The notes under the pieces are model-generated. The model saw only the letters and a list, made by a program, of their open reading frames with translations. It was not told the DNA's origin and searched no databases. A DNA stretch of 64,000 nucleotides from Streptomyces sp. WM6386 (GTDB taxonomy: Bacteria; Actinomycetota; Actinomycetes; Streptomycetales; Streptomycetaceae), in NCBI RefSeq assembly GCF_000972385.1, contig NZ_JXTE01000042.1, forward strand, positions 12,592 to 76,591. Reading direction: 5' to 3'. Of the stretch, positions 25,028 to 35,185 are shown piece after piece. Position 1 is the stretch's first letter, and each line of letters opens with the position of its first letter. A program made the position numbers and the translations under genes.

Positions 25028-25869
25028 GCGCCGTCACCGACGCGGTACGCGTCACGCCCGCCACGAACCCGATCAGCCAGTCGATCCGGGACTCGCTGGT
25101 CGTCGCGAAGCGGAACCTGATTCGCATGTCCCGGATCCCCGAGATGGTCATCTTCGGGCTCATCCAGCCGATCATGTTCGTGGTGCTGTTCAGTTATGTG
25201 TTCGGCGGCTCCATGAACATCGGCGGCACCACGGAGCCCTCGGTCTACCGCGAGTTCCTGATGGCCGGCATCTTCGCCCAGACCGTCACCTTCGCCACCG
25301 CGGGCGCGGGTGCCGGGATCGCCGACGACATGCACAAGGGGCTCATCGACCGCTTCCGCTCGCTGCCCATGGCGCGTGGCGCGGTGCTGACCGGGCGGAC
25401 CCTCGCCGACCTGGTGCAGACGGCACTCACGCTGTTCGTGCTGGCGATGGTCGCCCTGCTGGTCGGCTGGCGCACCCACACCAACATCGGTGAGGTGCTC
25501 GGCGCCTTCGGTCTGCTGCTTCTGCTCGGGTACGCCTTCACCTGGGTCGGCGCCCTGATCGGACTTTCCGTGCGGACCCCGGAGGCGGCCACCTCGGGCG
25601 GGCTGATCTGGCTCTTCCCGGTCACCTTCGTCTCGAACGCGTTCGTGGACTCCAGCCAGATGACGCCCTGGCTGCGCCATGTCGCCGACTGGAACCCGTT
25701 CAGCGCCACGGTCCAGGCCTCCCGCGTGCTCTTCGGCAACCCAGGGGTCTCGACCTCCGACGCCTGGCCCATGCAGCACCCGGTGTGGGCGTCGCTGATC
25801 TACTCGATCCTGATCATCGTCCTGTTCAGGACGCTGGCCGTGCGCAAGTACCGGTCCGCGACCGCATGA
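25024..25869 (+). CDS. ABC-2 type permease of the DrrB type
   Basis: A 281-residue membrane protein with six predicted helices: IPEMVIFGLIQPIMFVVLFS, FLMAGIFAQTVTFATAGAGA, LADLVQTALTLFVLAMVALL, LGAFGLLLLLGYAFTWVGAL, GGLIWLFPVTFVSNAFVDS and the C-terminal VWASLIYSILIIVLFRTLA. The ABC-2 loop DDMHKGLIDRFRSLPMARGA and the motif NPFSATVQASRVLFGNP are typical of DrrB. GTG 25024 overlaps the ATPase stop (GTGA), so the pair is translationally coupled and forms one exporter. A strong terminator follows. Confidence 0.94.
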   Translation: MSAVTDAVRVTPATNPISQSIRDSLVVAKRNLIRMSRIPEMVIFGLIQPIMFVVLFSYVFGGSMNIGGTTEPSVYREFLMAGIFAQTVTFATAGAGAGIADDMHKGLIDRFRSLPMARGAVLTGRTLADLVQTALTLFVLAMVALLVGWRTHTNIGEVLGAFGLLLLLGYAFTWVGALIGLSVRTPEAATSGGLIWLFPVTFVSNAFVDSSQMTPWLRHVADWNPFSATVQASRVLFGNPGVSTSDAWPMQHPVWASLIYSILIIVLFRTLAVRKYRSATA

Positions 25870-25903
25870 GGAGACGCCGGGCGGCATGACGCGGCATGAC
25901 GAA

Positions 25904-25932
25904 ACCCCCGGCGTCGGTAAGACGCCGGGGGT
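25904..25932 (+). terminator. terminator between the ABC exporter and greA
   Basis: ACCCCCGGCGTC (25904-25915) and its perfect complement (25921-25932) around GGTAA. It is bidirectional, serving the converging exporter and greA genes. Confidence 0.88.
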
Positions 25933-25959
25933 CTGTCGGGGCAATGCGGGGTAACGGGA

Positions 25960-26460
25960 TCAGGCGCTGTAGGGCTCGGCCTTGAGGATCTTCACGGAGG
26001 CCTTCCTGCCGTTCGGCAGCTCGTACTCCGCGTCCTCGCCGACCTTGTGGCCGAGCACGCCGGAGCCCAGCGGGGACTGCGGCGAGTAGGTCTCGATGTC
26101 GGAGCTGGCGTACTCGCGGGAGGCGAGCAGGAAGGTCGTCGTATCGTCCTCGTCGCCGTCGAAGGCGATCGTCACGACCATGCCGGGCGCCACCGCCCCG
26201 TCAGCGGACGCCGGAGCCTCGCCGACCTTGGCCTTCTCCAGGAGCTGGGTCAGCTGGCGGATGCGGAGCTCCTGCTTGCCCTGCTCTTCCTTGGCCGCGT
26301 GGTACCCGCCGTTCTCGCGCAGGTCGCCCTCCTCGCGCGCGGCCGCGATCTTCGCGGTGACTTCCTCGCGCGCGGGACCAGACAGGTACGCCAGCTCTTC
26401 CTTGAGCTTGGTGTACGCCTCCTGCGTAAGCCAGGTGACGTCTTCGCTGGTCTGGGTCAC
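25960..26460 (-). CDS. greA: transcription elongation factor GreA
   Basis: A 166-residue factor that rescues backtracked RNA polymerase by stimulating transcript cleavage. The N-terminal coiled coil carries the acidic tip GDLRENGGYHAAKEEQ with conserved Asp and Glu, and the C-terminal FKBP-like domain has SPLGSGVLGHKVGED. GTG 26460 (VTQTSEDVTWL) has GAGGAG upstream on the minus strand and gives the usual actinobacterial start; an upstream in-frame ATG at 26490 would add ten unlikely residues. It stands in its own unit. Confidence 0.96.
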   Translation of the reverse strand: MTQTSEDVTWLTQEAYTKLKEELAYLSGPAREEVTAKIAAAREEGDLRENGGYHAAKEEQGKQELRIRQLTQLLEKAKVGEAPASADGAVAPGMVVTIAFDGDEDDTTTFLLASREYASSDIETYSPQSPLGSGVLGHKVGEDAEYELPNGRKASVKILKAEPYSA

Positions 26461-26638
26461 AGGTGCTCCTCGTAGGTACTGGGAATACAAAGCATCGCCC
26501 TACCCAGAAGAATGTTCCTTCACGGATGGGCGAAACCACGAGCCTAACAATTCAGCGGCCCAAGGGGGAGGACATAAGCCATCAGAATCACATCGACGCA
26601 GGTCAGCAAGTACGTAATGCGGCCTAGGTCGATCGGCG

Positions 26639-27037
26639 TCAGTCGGCGTGACAGCCGAGCAGCTCCGCGGTCGTGCCCGGTGACGTCGTACGCAGTGTGA
26701 CGACCCTGTCGATGCGGGTGGCGTCCCCGTCGAAGCGGAAGTCGGCCCGGCCGACCTCGGCACCGCTCTCGGCCTGGGAACGCAGGGTGCAGTAGCCGCT
26801 CGCACCGGAGTCCTTGCGGACCTCCAGATGCACCTTCACGGCGTCCTTCTCCTGCTCGAAGCTGATCACCTCGGCGCTGATCTTGTTCTGACCGACGTAG
26901 TGGTAGGCGAAATAACCCATCAGCGCGAGCAGCAGCGCCCCGAGAACGGCACCGGCGATCTTGAGCTTGTGGTCGGCGCGCTCGTCCGAGGAGCGCCCGT
27001 AACGGCCCTCGGGCAGTCGCGTGCTCGCCGTACTCAT
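26639..27037 (-). CDS. DUF4307 single-pass membrane protein
   Basis: A 132-residue protein: charged cytoplasmic N-terminus (LPEGRYGRSSDERADHKLKI), one membrane helix (AGAVLGALLLALMGYFAYHY), and an exported C-terminal domain with two Cys (SGYCTLRSQ and ELLGCHAD) that could form a disulfide. This layout is DUF4307, an actinobacterial family found next to the mycothiol amidase gene, as here. Function unknown. It is divergent from mca across 118 bases. Confidence 0.92.
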   Translation of the reverse strand: MSTASTRLPEGRYGRSSDERADHKLKIAGAVLGALLLALMGYFAYHYVGQNKISAEVISFEQEKDAVKVHLEVRKDSGASGYCTLRSQAESGAEVGRADFRFDGDATRIDRVVTLRTTSPGTTAELLGCHAD

Positions 27038-27155
27038 GATCGTCCTCTCGGCAGGAAGCCGGACCCCGGAATTATTCGCCCCCCGATTCGGTCACTATAG
27101 AAGCCGCCGATCGTCCCTGAAGACACCGGGGCGCCGACTTACCAAGGATTGAGTC

Positions 27156-28037
27156 TTGACTGACCAGCTGCGACTGATGGCCGTCCACGCCCACCCCGAC
27201 GACGAGTCGAGCAAGGGCGCGGCGACCATGGCTAAGTACGTGTCCGAGGGGGTGGACGTGCTGGTCGTGACCTGCACGGGCGGGGAGCGCGGCTCCATCC
27301 TCAATCCGAAGCTGCAGGGTGACAAGTACATCGAGGAGCACATCCACGAGGTACGCAAGAAGGAGATGGACGAGGCCCGCGAGATCCTCGGCGTCAAGCA
27401 GGAGTGGCTCGGCTTCGTCGACTCCGGCCTGCCCGAGGGCGACCCGCTGCCCCCGCTGCCCGAGGGCTGCTTCGCCCTGGAGGACGTCGACAAGGCGGCC
27501 GGCGAGCTGGTGCGCAAGATCCGCTCGTTCCGTCCGCAGGCGATCACGACGTACGACGAGAACGGCGGCTACCCGCACCCCGACCACATCATGACCCACA
27601 AGATCTCGATGGTGGCGTTCGAGGGTGCGGCGGACACCGAGAAGTACCCGGAGGGCGAGTTCGGCCCGGCGTACCAGCCGCAGAAGCTCTACTACAACCA
27701 GGGCTTCAACCGGCAGCGCACCGAGGCGCTGCACAACGCGATGCTGGAGCGCGGCCTGGAGTCGCCGTACGGGGAGTGGCTCAAGCGCTGGAGCGAGATC
27801 GAGCGCACCGAGCGCACGCTGACCACGCACATCCCGTGCGCCGACTTCTATGAGATCCGTGACAAGGCGCTGATCGCGCACGCCACGCAGATCGACCCCG
27901 ACGGCGGCTGGTTCCGGGTTCCGATGGAGGTCCAGAAGGAGGTCTGGCCGACGGAGGAGTACGAGCTCGCGAAGTCCTTCGTCGATACCTCCCTCCCCGA
28001 GGACGACCTCTTCGCGGGCATCCGGGACAATGCCTGA
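27156..28037 (+). CDS. mca: mycothiol S-conjugate amidase Mca
   Basis: A 293-residue zinc amidase that cleaves mycothiol conjugates of electrophiles, releasing a mercapturic acid for export and GlcN-Ins for reuse. It shows the PIG-L/LmbE fold: zinc motif AVHAHPDDESSKGAA near the start, VTCTGGERGSILN, TTYDENGGYPHPDHIMTH with the second zinc His, then YYNQGF. The length and these signatures match Mca rather than the biosynthetic deacetylase MshB. The TTG at 27156 is used, with AAGG eight bases upstream. It is followed by a small overlapping membrane protein gene. Confidence 0.95.
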   Translation: MTDQLRLMAVHAHPDDESSKGAATMAKYVSEGVDVLVVTCTGGERGSILNPKLQGDKYIEEHIHEVRKKEMDEAREILGVKQEWLGFVDSGLPEGDPLPPLPEGCFALEDVDKAAGELVRKIRSFRPQAITTYDENGGYPHPDHIMTHKISMVAFEGAADTEKYPEGEFGPAYQPQKLYYNQGFNRQRTEALHNAMLERGLESPYGEWLKRWSEIERTERTLTTHIPCADFYEIRDKALIAHATQIDPDGGWFRVPMEVQKEVWPTEEYELAKSFVDTSLPEDDLFAGIRDNA

Positions 28038-28278
28038 CATGAGCGCAAGCGTGAGCCTGGCAATGACCCACTTCGCGACCTTCGCCAAGGAGGTCGACGA
28101 GGACAAGGTCACCCCCGGCGTCCTCGGTTTCATCGTCTTCGCGGCGATGGCCCTGGCCGTGTGGGTGCTGATGAAGTCGATGAGCAAGCACATGGGCAAG
28201 GTCGACTTCAAGGAGTCCTCGGACCCCGAGGCCGGGTCCGAGGAGCCCTCCGCCGAGCCCAAGGCCCGCCAGAGCTGA
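28030..28278 (+). CDS. small membrane protein coupled to mca
   Basis: An 82-residue protein overlapping the mca stop by eight bases. One membrane helix (TPGVLGFIVFAAMALAVWVL) is followed by KSMSKHMGKVDFKESSDPE and an acidic, disordered tail. It has no catalytic motif. Translational overlap with mca suggests a shared transcript and maybe a role near the membrane in conjugate handling, which is inference. ATG 28030 or the in-frame ATG 28039 could be the start. Confidence 0.82.
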   Translation: MPDMSASVSLAMTHFATFAKEVDEDKVTPGVLGFIVFAAMALAVWVLMKSMSKHMGKVDFKESSDPEAGSEEPSAEPKARQS

Positions 28279-28306
28279 CGCCCACAGGTGTGGGGGCGTG
28301 CGGCGG

Positions 28307-31300
28307 TCAGCTCCTGGCCGGTACCGCCACCCCCATCACCTCGCGGGCATGCCGGTTCGGGACCATGCCCAGGCGCCAGGCCTGCCAGCCGGCCTCCAGA
28401 TTCACGCCGCGTTCCAGCAGGAGCTGGTACGCCTCGACGTAGTCGTCGAGCTTCTCGTCCCGTAGCGAGTGGCTGGTCCGGCCCAGTTGGGACAGGTCCT
28501 CCTGGGCCACCGCCGTGCCGACCTCGACGCCGCCCGGTGCCGCGTACGGCAGCAGCGTGCAGCGCAGGAAGCGGGCCCAGTCCTCGCCGCGGCGGTCTCC
28601 GTAGGACGTGAACAGGCCGATCGCCTCGTCGCACAGTGACAGGGCCTGCTGTGTGCGGGTGTTGCCGGCGTCGACCACGGCCAGTTCCAGGCACGTCCAT
28701 GCCTCGCCGTGGGCGACGCCTATGCGCTGGAAGTCCGCACGCGCGTCGACCAGGAGCTGGCGCGCGAAGCCGGAGTTACGCAGCGAGCCGGTCTGTGCCG
28801 CCCGCTGGTCGCGCGTCACCCGGGCCGAGTGGTGGCGGGCGCAGGCCAGGCCGTACACGTCCCGCATCCGGGAGAACATGGTTCTCGACCTCTCCAGCTC
28901 CCGTACCGCCAGGTCCAGGTTGCCCGTCTCCTCCAGCGCCTGGCCCAGGTAGTACACCGTCCACGCCTCGCCACGGGCGTCCTCGTTGTCGCGATGCAGG
29001 GACGCCGCCTGGCGCAGGCCGTCCACCGCGGGGGAGGGATCGCCGGCGACCAGGCGGGCGCGGGCCAGCTGGGTCAGGGCCCAGGCCTCGCCACGGGCGT
29101 CGCGGGTGCGGCCGTACAGGTCCAGGGCGGTGCGCAGCTCGGTCTCCGCGCGGGGGACGTCGCCCATGCGCAGGCCCAGCTGGCCGAGCTGGAAGTGGGC
29201 CCAGGCCTCGCCGTGCACGGACTCGCCCGCCCGGTGCAGGACCAGGGACCGGGTGAGCAGCTCCATGGCCTCCGACACCCGCGCCCGGTCGCGTTCCACC
29301 GCCGCCAGCGCGTGCATGGTCCAGGCGCGGTCGGTGGCCAGGGCGGGGGCCGCCTGGAGGTCGAGGGCCTCGTGGAGCTTCGCCGCGGCCTCCGTCAGGT
29401 TGCCCTGGTGGTGCAGGGTGATACCCAGGGAGCACAGGGCACGGGCCGCGCCCGCGTCGTGATGGGCCTCCATGTAGAGGTCGACCACCGAGGTCAGGGT
29501 CGTGCGGGCCTTGTCCAGCTCGCCCAGCTGGCGGGCCGCGATGCCCGTGCGCCATTGGACCGACCTCAGCAGCAGACCCTGGTCCACCGCCTGCGCCAGT
29601 TCGCTGATCTCGCCCAGGCGGTAGAGGTCGCCGCGCAGGAGGCAGTAGTCGCAGAGGGCGCCCAGGAGGTTGAGCACCGCGCCCTGGTTCACGCCCTCCG
29701 CGTGGCGCAGGGTCGAGGTGATGAAGCTCGACTCGTCGTCCAGCCAGCGCAGCGCCTCGTCCAGGGAGGTGAAGCCGTGCGGGCTGAAGCGGTCCGAGCG
29801 GGTCGACATGTTGCCGTCGACCAGGCGCAGGACCGAGTCGGCCAGCTCGGCGTAGTTCACGATGAGACGTTCCTGCGCCGAGTTGCGCTCGGCCGGTTCC
29901 TCCTCGTCCAGGAGGCGGGCCTGGGCGAAGGCGCGGACCAGATCGTGCAGGCGGTAGCGGTCGCCGCGGACGTGGTCGATCAGGCCCGTCCGGGACAGCG
30001 CGACCAACTGGCGGGTGGCCTCGGCCTGGTCGGTGGCCAGCAGTGCCGCGGCCGCCGCGGCGCCCAGGGACGCCCGGCCGGCGAGGGCCAGGCGCCGCAG
30101 CAGTCGCCGCGCCGTGTCCGACTGGTCGGTGTAGCGCAGCCACAGCACCCGCTCGACCGGCTCCACCGGACCGTACGCCCCCAGGTCCGCGGCGAGCGCG
30201 CGCGGTGAGCGCGGGCCGAGGGACGAACCCGCGACACGCAGCGCCAGGGGCAGGCCGCCGCACAACTCCCGTACCCGGTCGGACGCATCGGCGTCGTACG
30301 GGCCCGACGCGTCCTGTGCCGCCGCTCCCAGCAGTTCCTCCGCGCCCGCCGCGTCCAGCGCCTCGACCGGCAGCTGGTGCACCCAGGCCGGCAGATCGGC
30401 GGGCAGGTCCAGGGAGGTGCGGGCGGTGACCAGGACCAGGCTGTCGGAGCGCTCGGGGACGAGGGTGCGGACCTGTTCGGGGTCCGAGGCGTCGTCCAGG
30501 ACGATCGTCACCGGCAGCCCCGTCAGATGCTGGTGGTACAGCTCGCCCAGCCGCTTGACCTGCTGGTCCGGTGAGGAACGCTCACGGAAGAGGAGTTGCT
30601 CGCGGGGCGCGCCCAGCCGGTTCAGCAGATGCAGCAGGGCGTCTCGCGTCGACAGCGGCGGCTCCTCCGGGCTGTCGCCGCGCAGGTCCACGACGCACGC
30701 GCCGCGGAAGTAGTCCTTCAGATCGTGGGCCGCCTGCAGCGCGAGGGCCGAGCGGCCGCTGCCCGAGGACCCGTGCAGCACCACCACCGTCGGCCGGGTC
30801 TCCGTGCTCGCCCGGGCCGCCTGCACCCACTGTCGGATCCGCCCCAGCTCCTGCCGTCGGCCCGCGAACGCGGCCACCGGCTCCGGGAGTTGACCGAAGG
30901 ACTGCTGCAACACGTTCCGGCCGCGCGCCGCCGCGCTCTTGTCGGCGCCCTTCAGCCGGGGCCCCGTCTTCTTCGGCCCCGTCGAGGCGCTCAGCACCCG
31001 CTGCTGGTCGAGGAACGGCCGGATGCCCCGTACCTCCAGTGCCGTCAGCCACGCCAGCCGCAACTGCTCGGGCCCGCCCGGCTGTCCCACCGCGCCCGCC
31101 TGATGATGCGCGGCCGGCAGATGCGTACCGGCGACCTTCACCACGGTCGCCGCGGCACCCGCGATACCGACGGACACCGCGGCACCGAGCGCCGTCCCCG
31201 TGCCGGTGCCGAGCGCCAGGTCGGCGACGCCGGCTGTCAGCGCGGCGACTCCCGCCACCACCAGCGGTGTTCGGCCGCCCTCCTTCGCGTACCGCTGTCC

Positions 31301-31507
31301 GAACGTCAGTGACCCGGCCGCGGCCTCGTCCAGCGCGCGCGTGTAGGCCTCGTACTCCTCCGCGGCGCTCTGCGCCATGGCATCCAGCGCTCCACGCCCT
31401 CGCGCCATCAGCACCGGCCCGTCGGTACGCCCGCCGGAGCGCCGCACCTCCTCCTCCACGGCCCGTGCCAACAGCCGCTCGGCATCCACCCGATGGCTGT
31501 CCCGCAT
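28307..31507 (-). CDS. STAND-type NTPase with TPR array and N-terminal membrane segments
   Basis: A 1066-residue signalling protein. Residues 1-85 are helical, about 85-130 contain two hydrophobic segments ([40 protein letters not shown]). An NB-ARC/STAND ATPase follows: P-loop [10 protein letters not shown] (about 245), Walker [23 protein letters not shown], and [14 protein letters not shown] winged-helix-like segment ([15 protein letters not shown]) and at least eight TPR repeats fill residues about 560-1000. The P-loop Lys is replaced by Arg, unusual for a working NTPase. Such proteins act as ligand-triggered switches or scaffolds; no effector domain is visible, so the output is unknown. 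It stands alone, convergent with the mca unit. Confidence 0.9.
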   Translation of the reverse strand: MRDSHRVDAERLLARAVEEEVRRSGGRTDGPVLMARGRGALDAMAQSAAEEYEAYTRALDEAAAGSLTFGQRYAKEGGRTPLVVAGVAALTAGVADLALGTGTGTALGAAVSVGIAGAAATVVKVAGTHLPAAHHQAGAVGQPGGPEQLRLAWLTALEVRGIRPFLDQQRVLSASTGPKKTGPRLKGADKSAAARGRNVLQQSFGQLPEPVAAFAGRRQELGRIRQWVQAARASTETRPTVVVLHGSSGSGRSALALQAAHDLKDYFRGACVVDLRGDSPEEPPLSTRDALLHLLNRLGAPREQLLFRERSSPDQQVKRLGELYHQHLTGLPVTIVLDDASDPEQVRTLVPERSDSLVLVTARTSLDLPADLPAWVHQLPVEALDAAGAEELLGAAAQDASGPYDADASDRVRELCGGLPLALRVAGSSLGPRSPRALAADLGAYGPVEPVERVLWLRYTDQSDTARRLLRRLALAGRASLGAAAAAALLATDQAEATRQLVALSRTGLIDHVRGDRYRLHDLVRAFAQARLLDEEEPAERNSAQERLIVNYAELADSVLRLVDGNMSTRSDRFSPHGFTSLDEALRWLDDESSFITSTLRHAEGVNQGAVLNLLGALCDYCLLRGDLYRLGEISELAQAVDQGLLLRSVQWRTGIAARQLGELDKARTTLTSVVDLYMEAHHDAGAARALCSLGITLHHQGNLTEAAAKLHEALDLQAAPALATDRAWTMHALAAVERDRARVSEAMELLTRSLVLHRAGESVHGEAWAHFQLGQLGLRMGDVPRAETELRTALDLYGRTRDARGEAWALTQLARARLVAGDPSPAVDGLRQAASLHRDNEDARGEAWTVYYLGQALEETGNLDLAVRELERSRTMFSRMRDVYGLACARHHSARVTRDQRAAQTGSLRNSGFARQLLVDARADFQRIGVAHGEAWTCLELAVVDAGNTRTQQALSLCDEAIGLFTSYGDRRGEDWARFLRCTLLPYAAPGGVEVGTAVAQEDLSQLGRTSHSLRDEKLDDYVEAYQLLLERGVNLEAGWQAWRLGMVPNRHAREVMGVAVPARS

Positions 31508-31699
31508 GTCACGTCCCCCTCCGGTGACAACTCCCTTGCCTATGAGTGTCCTTCGGGAGGGGCTTCAGCGCGAGAGGGCGGCGATCAATGGATCCGGTGC
31601 GGTGACCTTGAGATCAACGAGCCGACGGAAACGAACCCGTGCGGTGTGGAGGGCCACTCCGTCCCCCAGTCCGTCCGAGCTCTCAGGCAGGATGGACCC

Positions 31700-33733
31700 A
31701 TGCCGAACCGACTGGCCAATGAGACATCCCCGTACCTCCTCCAGCACGCCGACAACCCCGTCGACTGGTGGCCCTGGTCGGAGGCGGCCTTCGCGGAGGC
31801 GCGGCAGCGAGGTGTTCCCGTACACCTGAGCGTCGGGTACTCCAGCTGCCATTGGTGTCATGTGCTGGCGCGGGAAAGTTTCGAGGACGAAGCAGTCGCC
31901 GCCTACATGAACGCCCACTTCGTCAACATCAAGGTCGACCGAGAAGAACGCCCCGACGTGGACGCCGTCTACATGGAAGCCGTCCAGGCCGCCACCGGCC
32001 AGGGCGGCTGGCCCATGACCGTGTTCCTCACCCCGGACGCCGAACCCTTCTACTTCGGCACGTACTTCCCGCCCGAGCCCCGGCACGGGATGCCGTCCTT
32101 CCGGCAGGTCCTGGAGGGAGTGCGGAGCGCCTGGAGCGACAAGCGGGACGAGGTCGCCGAGGTGGCCGGGAAGATCGTGCGGGATCTCGCCGGGCGGGAG
32201 ATCAGTTACGGCGACACACAGGCACCGGGTGAGGAGGAGCTCGCCAAGGCGCTGCTCGGGCTGACCCGGGAGTACGACCCGCAGCGCGGCGGATTCGGCG
32301 GGGCGCCGAAGTTCCCGCCGTCCATGGTCCTCGAGTTCCTGCTGCGGCATCACGCCCGGACCGGATCCGAGGGCTCGTTGCAGATGGCGCAGGACACCTG
32401 TGAGCGGATGGCCCGCGGGGGCATTTACGACCAGCTCGGGGGCGGGTTCGCGCGCTACTCCGTCGACCGCGAGTGGGTCGTGCCGCACTTCGAGAAGATG
32501 CTCTACGACAACGCCCTGCTCTGCCGCGTCTACGCCCACCTCTGGCGCACCACCGGCTCCGAGCTGGCCCGCCGGGTGGCCCTGGAGACCGCCGACTTCA
32601 TGGTGCGTGAACTGCGCACTCCGGAAGGCGGGTTCGCCTCCGCGCTCGATGCCGACAGTGAGGACGGCAGCGGCAAGCATGTCGAGGGGGCTTATTACGT
32701 CTGGACGCCCGAGCAGCTCACCGAGGTCCTCGGGTCCCAGGACGCCGAACTGGCGGCCCACTACTTCGGCGTCACCGAGGAGGGGACCTTCGAAGAGGGT
32801 GCCTCCGTCCTTCAGCTTCCGCAGCACGAGGGCGTGTTCGACGCCGGGCACATCGAGTCCGTGAAGGGCCGGCTGCTCGAGGCGCGGGGCCAGCGTCCCG
32901 CTCCTGGCCGGGACGACAAGGTCGTGGCCGCCTGGAACGGGCTGGCGATCGCCGCGCTCGCCGAGACCGGCGCCTACTTCGACCGGCCCGACCTCGTCGA
33001 CGCCGCGGTCGGGGCCGCCGACCTCCTCGTACGGCTGCATCTCGACGAGCAGGCGCGGCTCTCGCGTACCAGCAAGGACGGTCATGCCGGCGCCAACGCG
33101 GGGGTGTTGGAGGACTACGCCGATGTCGCCGAGGGATTCCTCGCCCTGGCCTCCGTCACCGGTGAAGGTGTCTGGCTGGAGTTCGCCGGCTTCCTGCTCG
33201 ACCACGTCCTGGCACGGTTCGTCGACGAGGAGTCCGGCGCGCTGTTCGACACCGCCTCCGATGCCGAGCGGTTGATCCGGCGCCCTCAGGACCCGACCGA
33301 CAACGCGGCTCCCTCGGGATGGACCGCTGCCGCCGGCGCCCTGCTCAGCTACGCCGCCCAGACCGGTGCCGAACCCCATCGCACCGCCGCCGAGCGGGCC
33401 CTCGGGGTCGTCAAGGCGCTCGGGCCGCGGGTGCCGCGGTTCATCGGGTGGGGGCTCGCTGTCGCCGAGGCGCTGCTGGACGGGCCGCGGGAGGTCGCGG
33501 TCGTGGGGCCCGCGCTCGACGACCCGGGCACAAAGGCCTTGCACCGTACGGCACTTCTGGGCACCGCTCCCGGTGCCGTCGTGGCCGTCGGGGCGACGGG
33601 GAGTGACGAGCTGCCCCTGCTCGCCGACCGGCCTCTCGTCGGCGGTGAACCGACCGCGTACGTCTGCCGTAACTTCACCTGTGACGCCCCGACGACCGAC
33701 CCGGACCGGTTGCGCGCGGCGCTGAGCGGCTGA
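31700..33733 (+). CDS. YyaL/SPATA20-like thioredoxin-domain protein
   Basis: A 677-residue protein of the DUF255/YyaL family. The N-terminal domain (about 1-165) is thioredoxin-like with [15 protein letters not shown] (CxxC at about 50) and the signature [35 protein letters not shown] and [16 protein letters not shown] complete it. The rest is an (alpha/alpha)6 barrel like N-acylglucosamine 2-epimerases ([48 protein letters not shown]). It is widely conserved from bacteria to humans, with no established reaction. ATG 31700 begins at the family's normal N-terminus. Confidence 0.93.
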   Translation: MPNRLANETSPYLLQHADNPVDWWPWSEAAFAEARQRGVPVHLSVGYSSCHWCHVLARESFEDEAVAAYMNAHFVNIKVDREERPDVDAVYMEAVQAATGQGGWPMTVFLTPDAEPFYFGTYFPPEPRHGMPSFRQVLEGVRSAWSDKRDEVAEVAGKIVRDLAGREISYGDTQAPGEEELAKALLGLTREYDPQRGGFGGAPKFPPSMVLEFLLRHHARTGSEGSLQMAQDTCERMARGGIYDQLGGGFARYSVDREWVVPHFEKMLYDNALLCRVYAHLWRTTGSELARRVALETADFMVRELRTPEGGFASALDADSEDGSGKHVEGAYYVWTPEQLTEVLGSQDAELAAHYFGVTEEGTFEEGASVLQLPQHEGVFDAGHIESVKGRLLEARGQRPAPGRDDKVVAAWNGLAIAALAETGAYFDRPDLVDAAVGAADLLVRLHLDEQARLSRTSKDGHAGANAGVLEDYADVAEGFLALASVTGEGVWLEFAGFLLDHVLARFVDEESGALFDTASDAERLIRRPQDPTDNAAPSGWTAAAGALLSYAAQTGAEPHRTAAERALGVVKALGPRVPRFIGWGLAVAEALLDGPREVAVVGPALDDPGTKALHRTALLGTAPGAVVAVGATGSDELPLLADRPLVGGEPTAYVCRNFTCDAPTTDPDRLRAALSG

Positions 33734-33812
33734 AATGCCTTTACCTTGGCGTCATCCGGTGTTCGGTTTCGCCCCTAAGTCACCACACTCCCACGAAACA
33801 TACTATTTATTG

Positions 33813-33830
33813 GAACAGGTCCCGCTGTTC
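33813..33830. promoter_or_regulatory. 6-6-6 inverted repeat upstream of the glycan operon
   Basis: GAACAG-GTCCCG-CTGTTC (33813-33830) is a perfect inverted repeat in a distinctly AT-richer stretch (about 33795-33850), followed by a possible -10 CATAAT at 33841. It sits 87 bases before the first gene and could be the operator of the whole operon. Confidence 0.5.
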
Positions 33831-33916
33831 ACAGATCACCCATAATCTCTCCACAGTGATCGCGACGGATGTGACCGACCGTCGCGACAGGGGGTTTGGG
33901 GATCTGGGGGGATCTG

Positions 33917-35185
33917 TTGCTGACGTCTGTCTTCATCGCCGCTGTCTCGCTCGCCTTGTTCTGGATGGCGGCGTTCACCCTGTGGTGGCAGATGCACGCG
34001 TGGCGCACGCCCGAGGTGCTGGCCTCCACCCGGTTCAGCAGACCGGACGGGGGCGAGCATGTGTCGTTCTCGCTGCTGCTGCCCGCGCGGCACGAACAGG
34101 CGGTGCTGGACCACACCATCCAGCGGCTGCTGGAATCCAGCCACACCGACTTCGAGGTCATCGTCATCGTCGGGCACGACGACCCGGAGACCACGAGAGT
34201 GGCCGAGGAGGCCGCGGCGCGTGATCCGCGCGTCCGCGTCGTCGTCGACACCCACGAGAAGAAGAACAAGCCGAAGGCCATGAACACGGCGCTGCCGCAC
34301 TGTCGCGGTGATGTCGTCGGGGTCTTCGACGCCGAGGACCAGGTGCATCCCGAGCTCCTCGCCCATGTCGACCATGCCTTCAGGACCACCGGGGCGGATG
34401 TCGTCCAGGGCGGTGTGCAGCTCATCAACTTCCACTCCAGCTGGTACAGCCTGCGCAACTGCCTGGAGTACTTCTTCTGGTTCCGCTCGCGTCTGCACCT
34501 GCACGCGCAGAAGGGGTTCATCCCGCTCGGCGGCAACACCGTCTTCGTACGGACTGACACCCTCACGGAAGCCGGGGGCTGGGATCCCGACTGCCTCGCC
34601 GAGGACTGCGACCTGGGAGTGCGGCTCTCCAGCGTCGGCAAGAAGGTCGTCGTCGCCTACGACTCCGACATGGTGACCCGGGAGGAGACCCCCGGCTCGC
34701 TCATGTCGCTGCTCAAGCAGCGCACCCGCTGGAACCAGGGCTTCCTGCAGGTCTACCGGAAGAAGGACTGGAAGCAACTTCCCGGTCTCGGTCAGCGGTT
34801 GCTCGCCCGCTACACCCTCATGACGCCGTTCCTTCAGGCCTTCTCCGGCGTCGTCATCCCGCTCAACGTCGCGATCGCGCTCTTCCTCGACGTGCCCGTC
34901 GGCGTCGCCTTCATCACCTTCCTGCCGGCCGTCACCGCGCTGGTCACCTTCGTCTTCGAAGTGGTCGGACTGCACGACTTCGGCAAGCAGTACGGCCTTC
35001 GGGTCCGCTTCGTCCACTACCTCAAGCTCGTCGTGGGCGGCCCCTTCTACCAGGTGCTCCTCGCCGGGGCCGCCGTCCGCGCCGTATGGCGTGAGCAACG
35101 CGGCCGGAACGACTGGGAGTTGACCACTCATGTCGGTGCGCATCTGAACCAGACACCGGCGATCCGAGAGGACGTCCCTGCGTGA
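33917..35185 (+). CDS. membrane glycosyltransferase family 2 (processive-type)
   Basis: About 422 residues. An N-terminal helix (TSVFIAAVSLALFWMAAFTL) precedes a GT-A catalytic domain: FSLLLPARHEQAVLDHTI, the nucleotide-sugar Asp region GVFDAEDQVHPELL (DxD-like DAED), LGGNTVFVRTDTL, AEDCDLGVRLSSVGKK (the ED acceptor/base) and the QxxRW-type motif KQRTRWNQGF. These are the D,D,D,QxxRW signatures of processive beta-glycan synthases, with C-terminal helices that could form an export channel. The start is uncertain; TTG 33917 follows a GGGGG ribosome site, TTG 33896 is the longer choice. It overlaps the next gene (GTGA) as first of four coupled genes. Confidence 0.9.
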   Translation: MLTSVFIAAVSLALFWMAAFTLWWQMHAWRTPEVLASTRFSRPDGGEHVSFSLLLPARHEQAVLDHTIQRLLESSHTDFEVIVIVGHDDPETTRVAEEAAARDPRVRVVVDTHEKKNKPKAMNTALPHCRGDVVGVFDAEDQVHPELLAHVDHAFRTTGADVVQGGVQLINFHSSWYSLRNCLEYFFWFRSRLHLHAQKGFIPLGGNTVFVRTDTLTEAGGWDPDCLAEDCDLGVRLSSVGKKVVVAYDSDMVTREETPGSLMSLLKQRTRWNQGFLQVYRKKDWKQLPGLGQRLLARYTLMTPFLQAFSGVVIPLNVAIALFLDVPVGVAFITFLPAVTALVTFVFEVVGLHDFGKQYGLRVRFVHYLKLVVGGPFYQVLLAGAAVRAVWREQRGRNDWELTTHVGAHLNQTPAIREDVPA

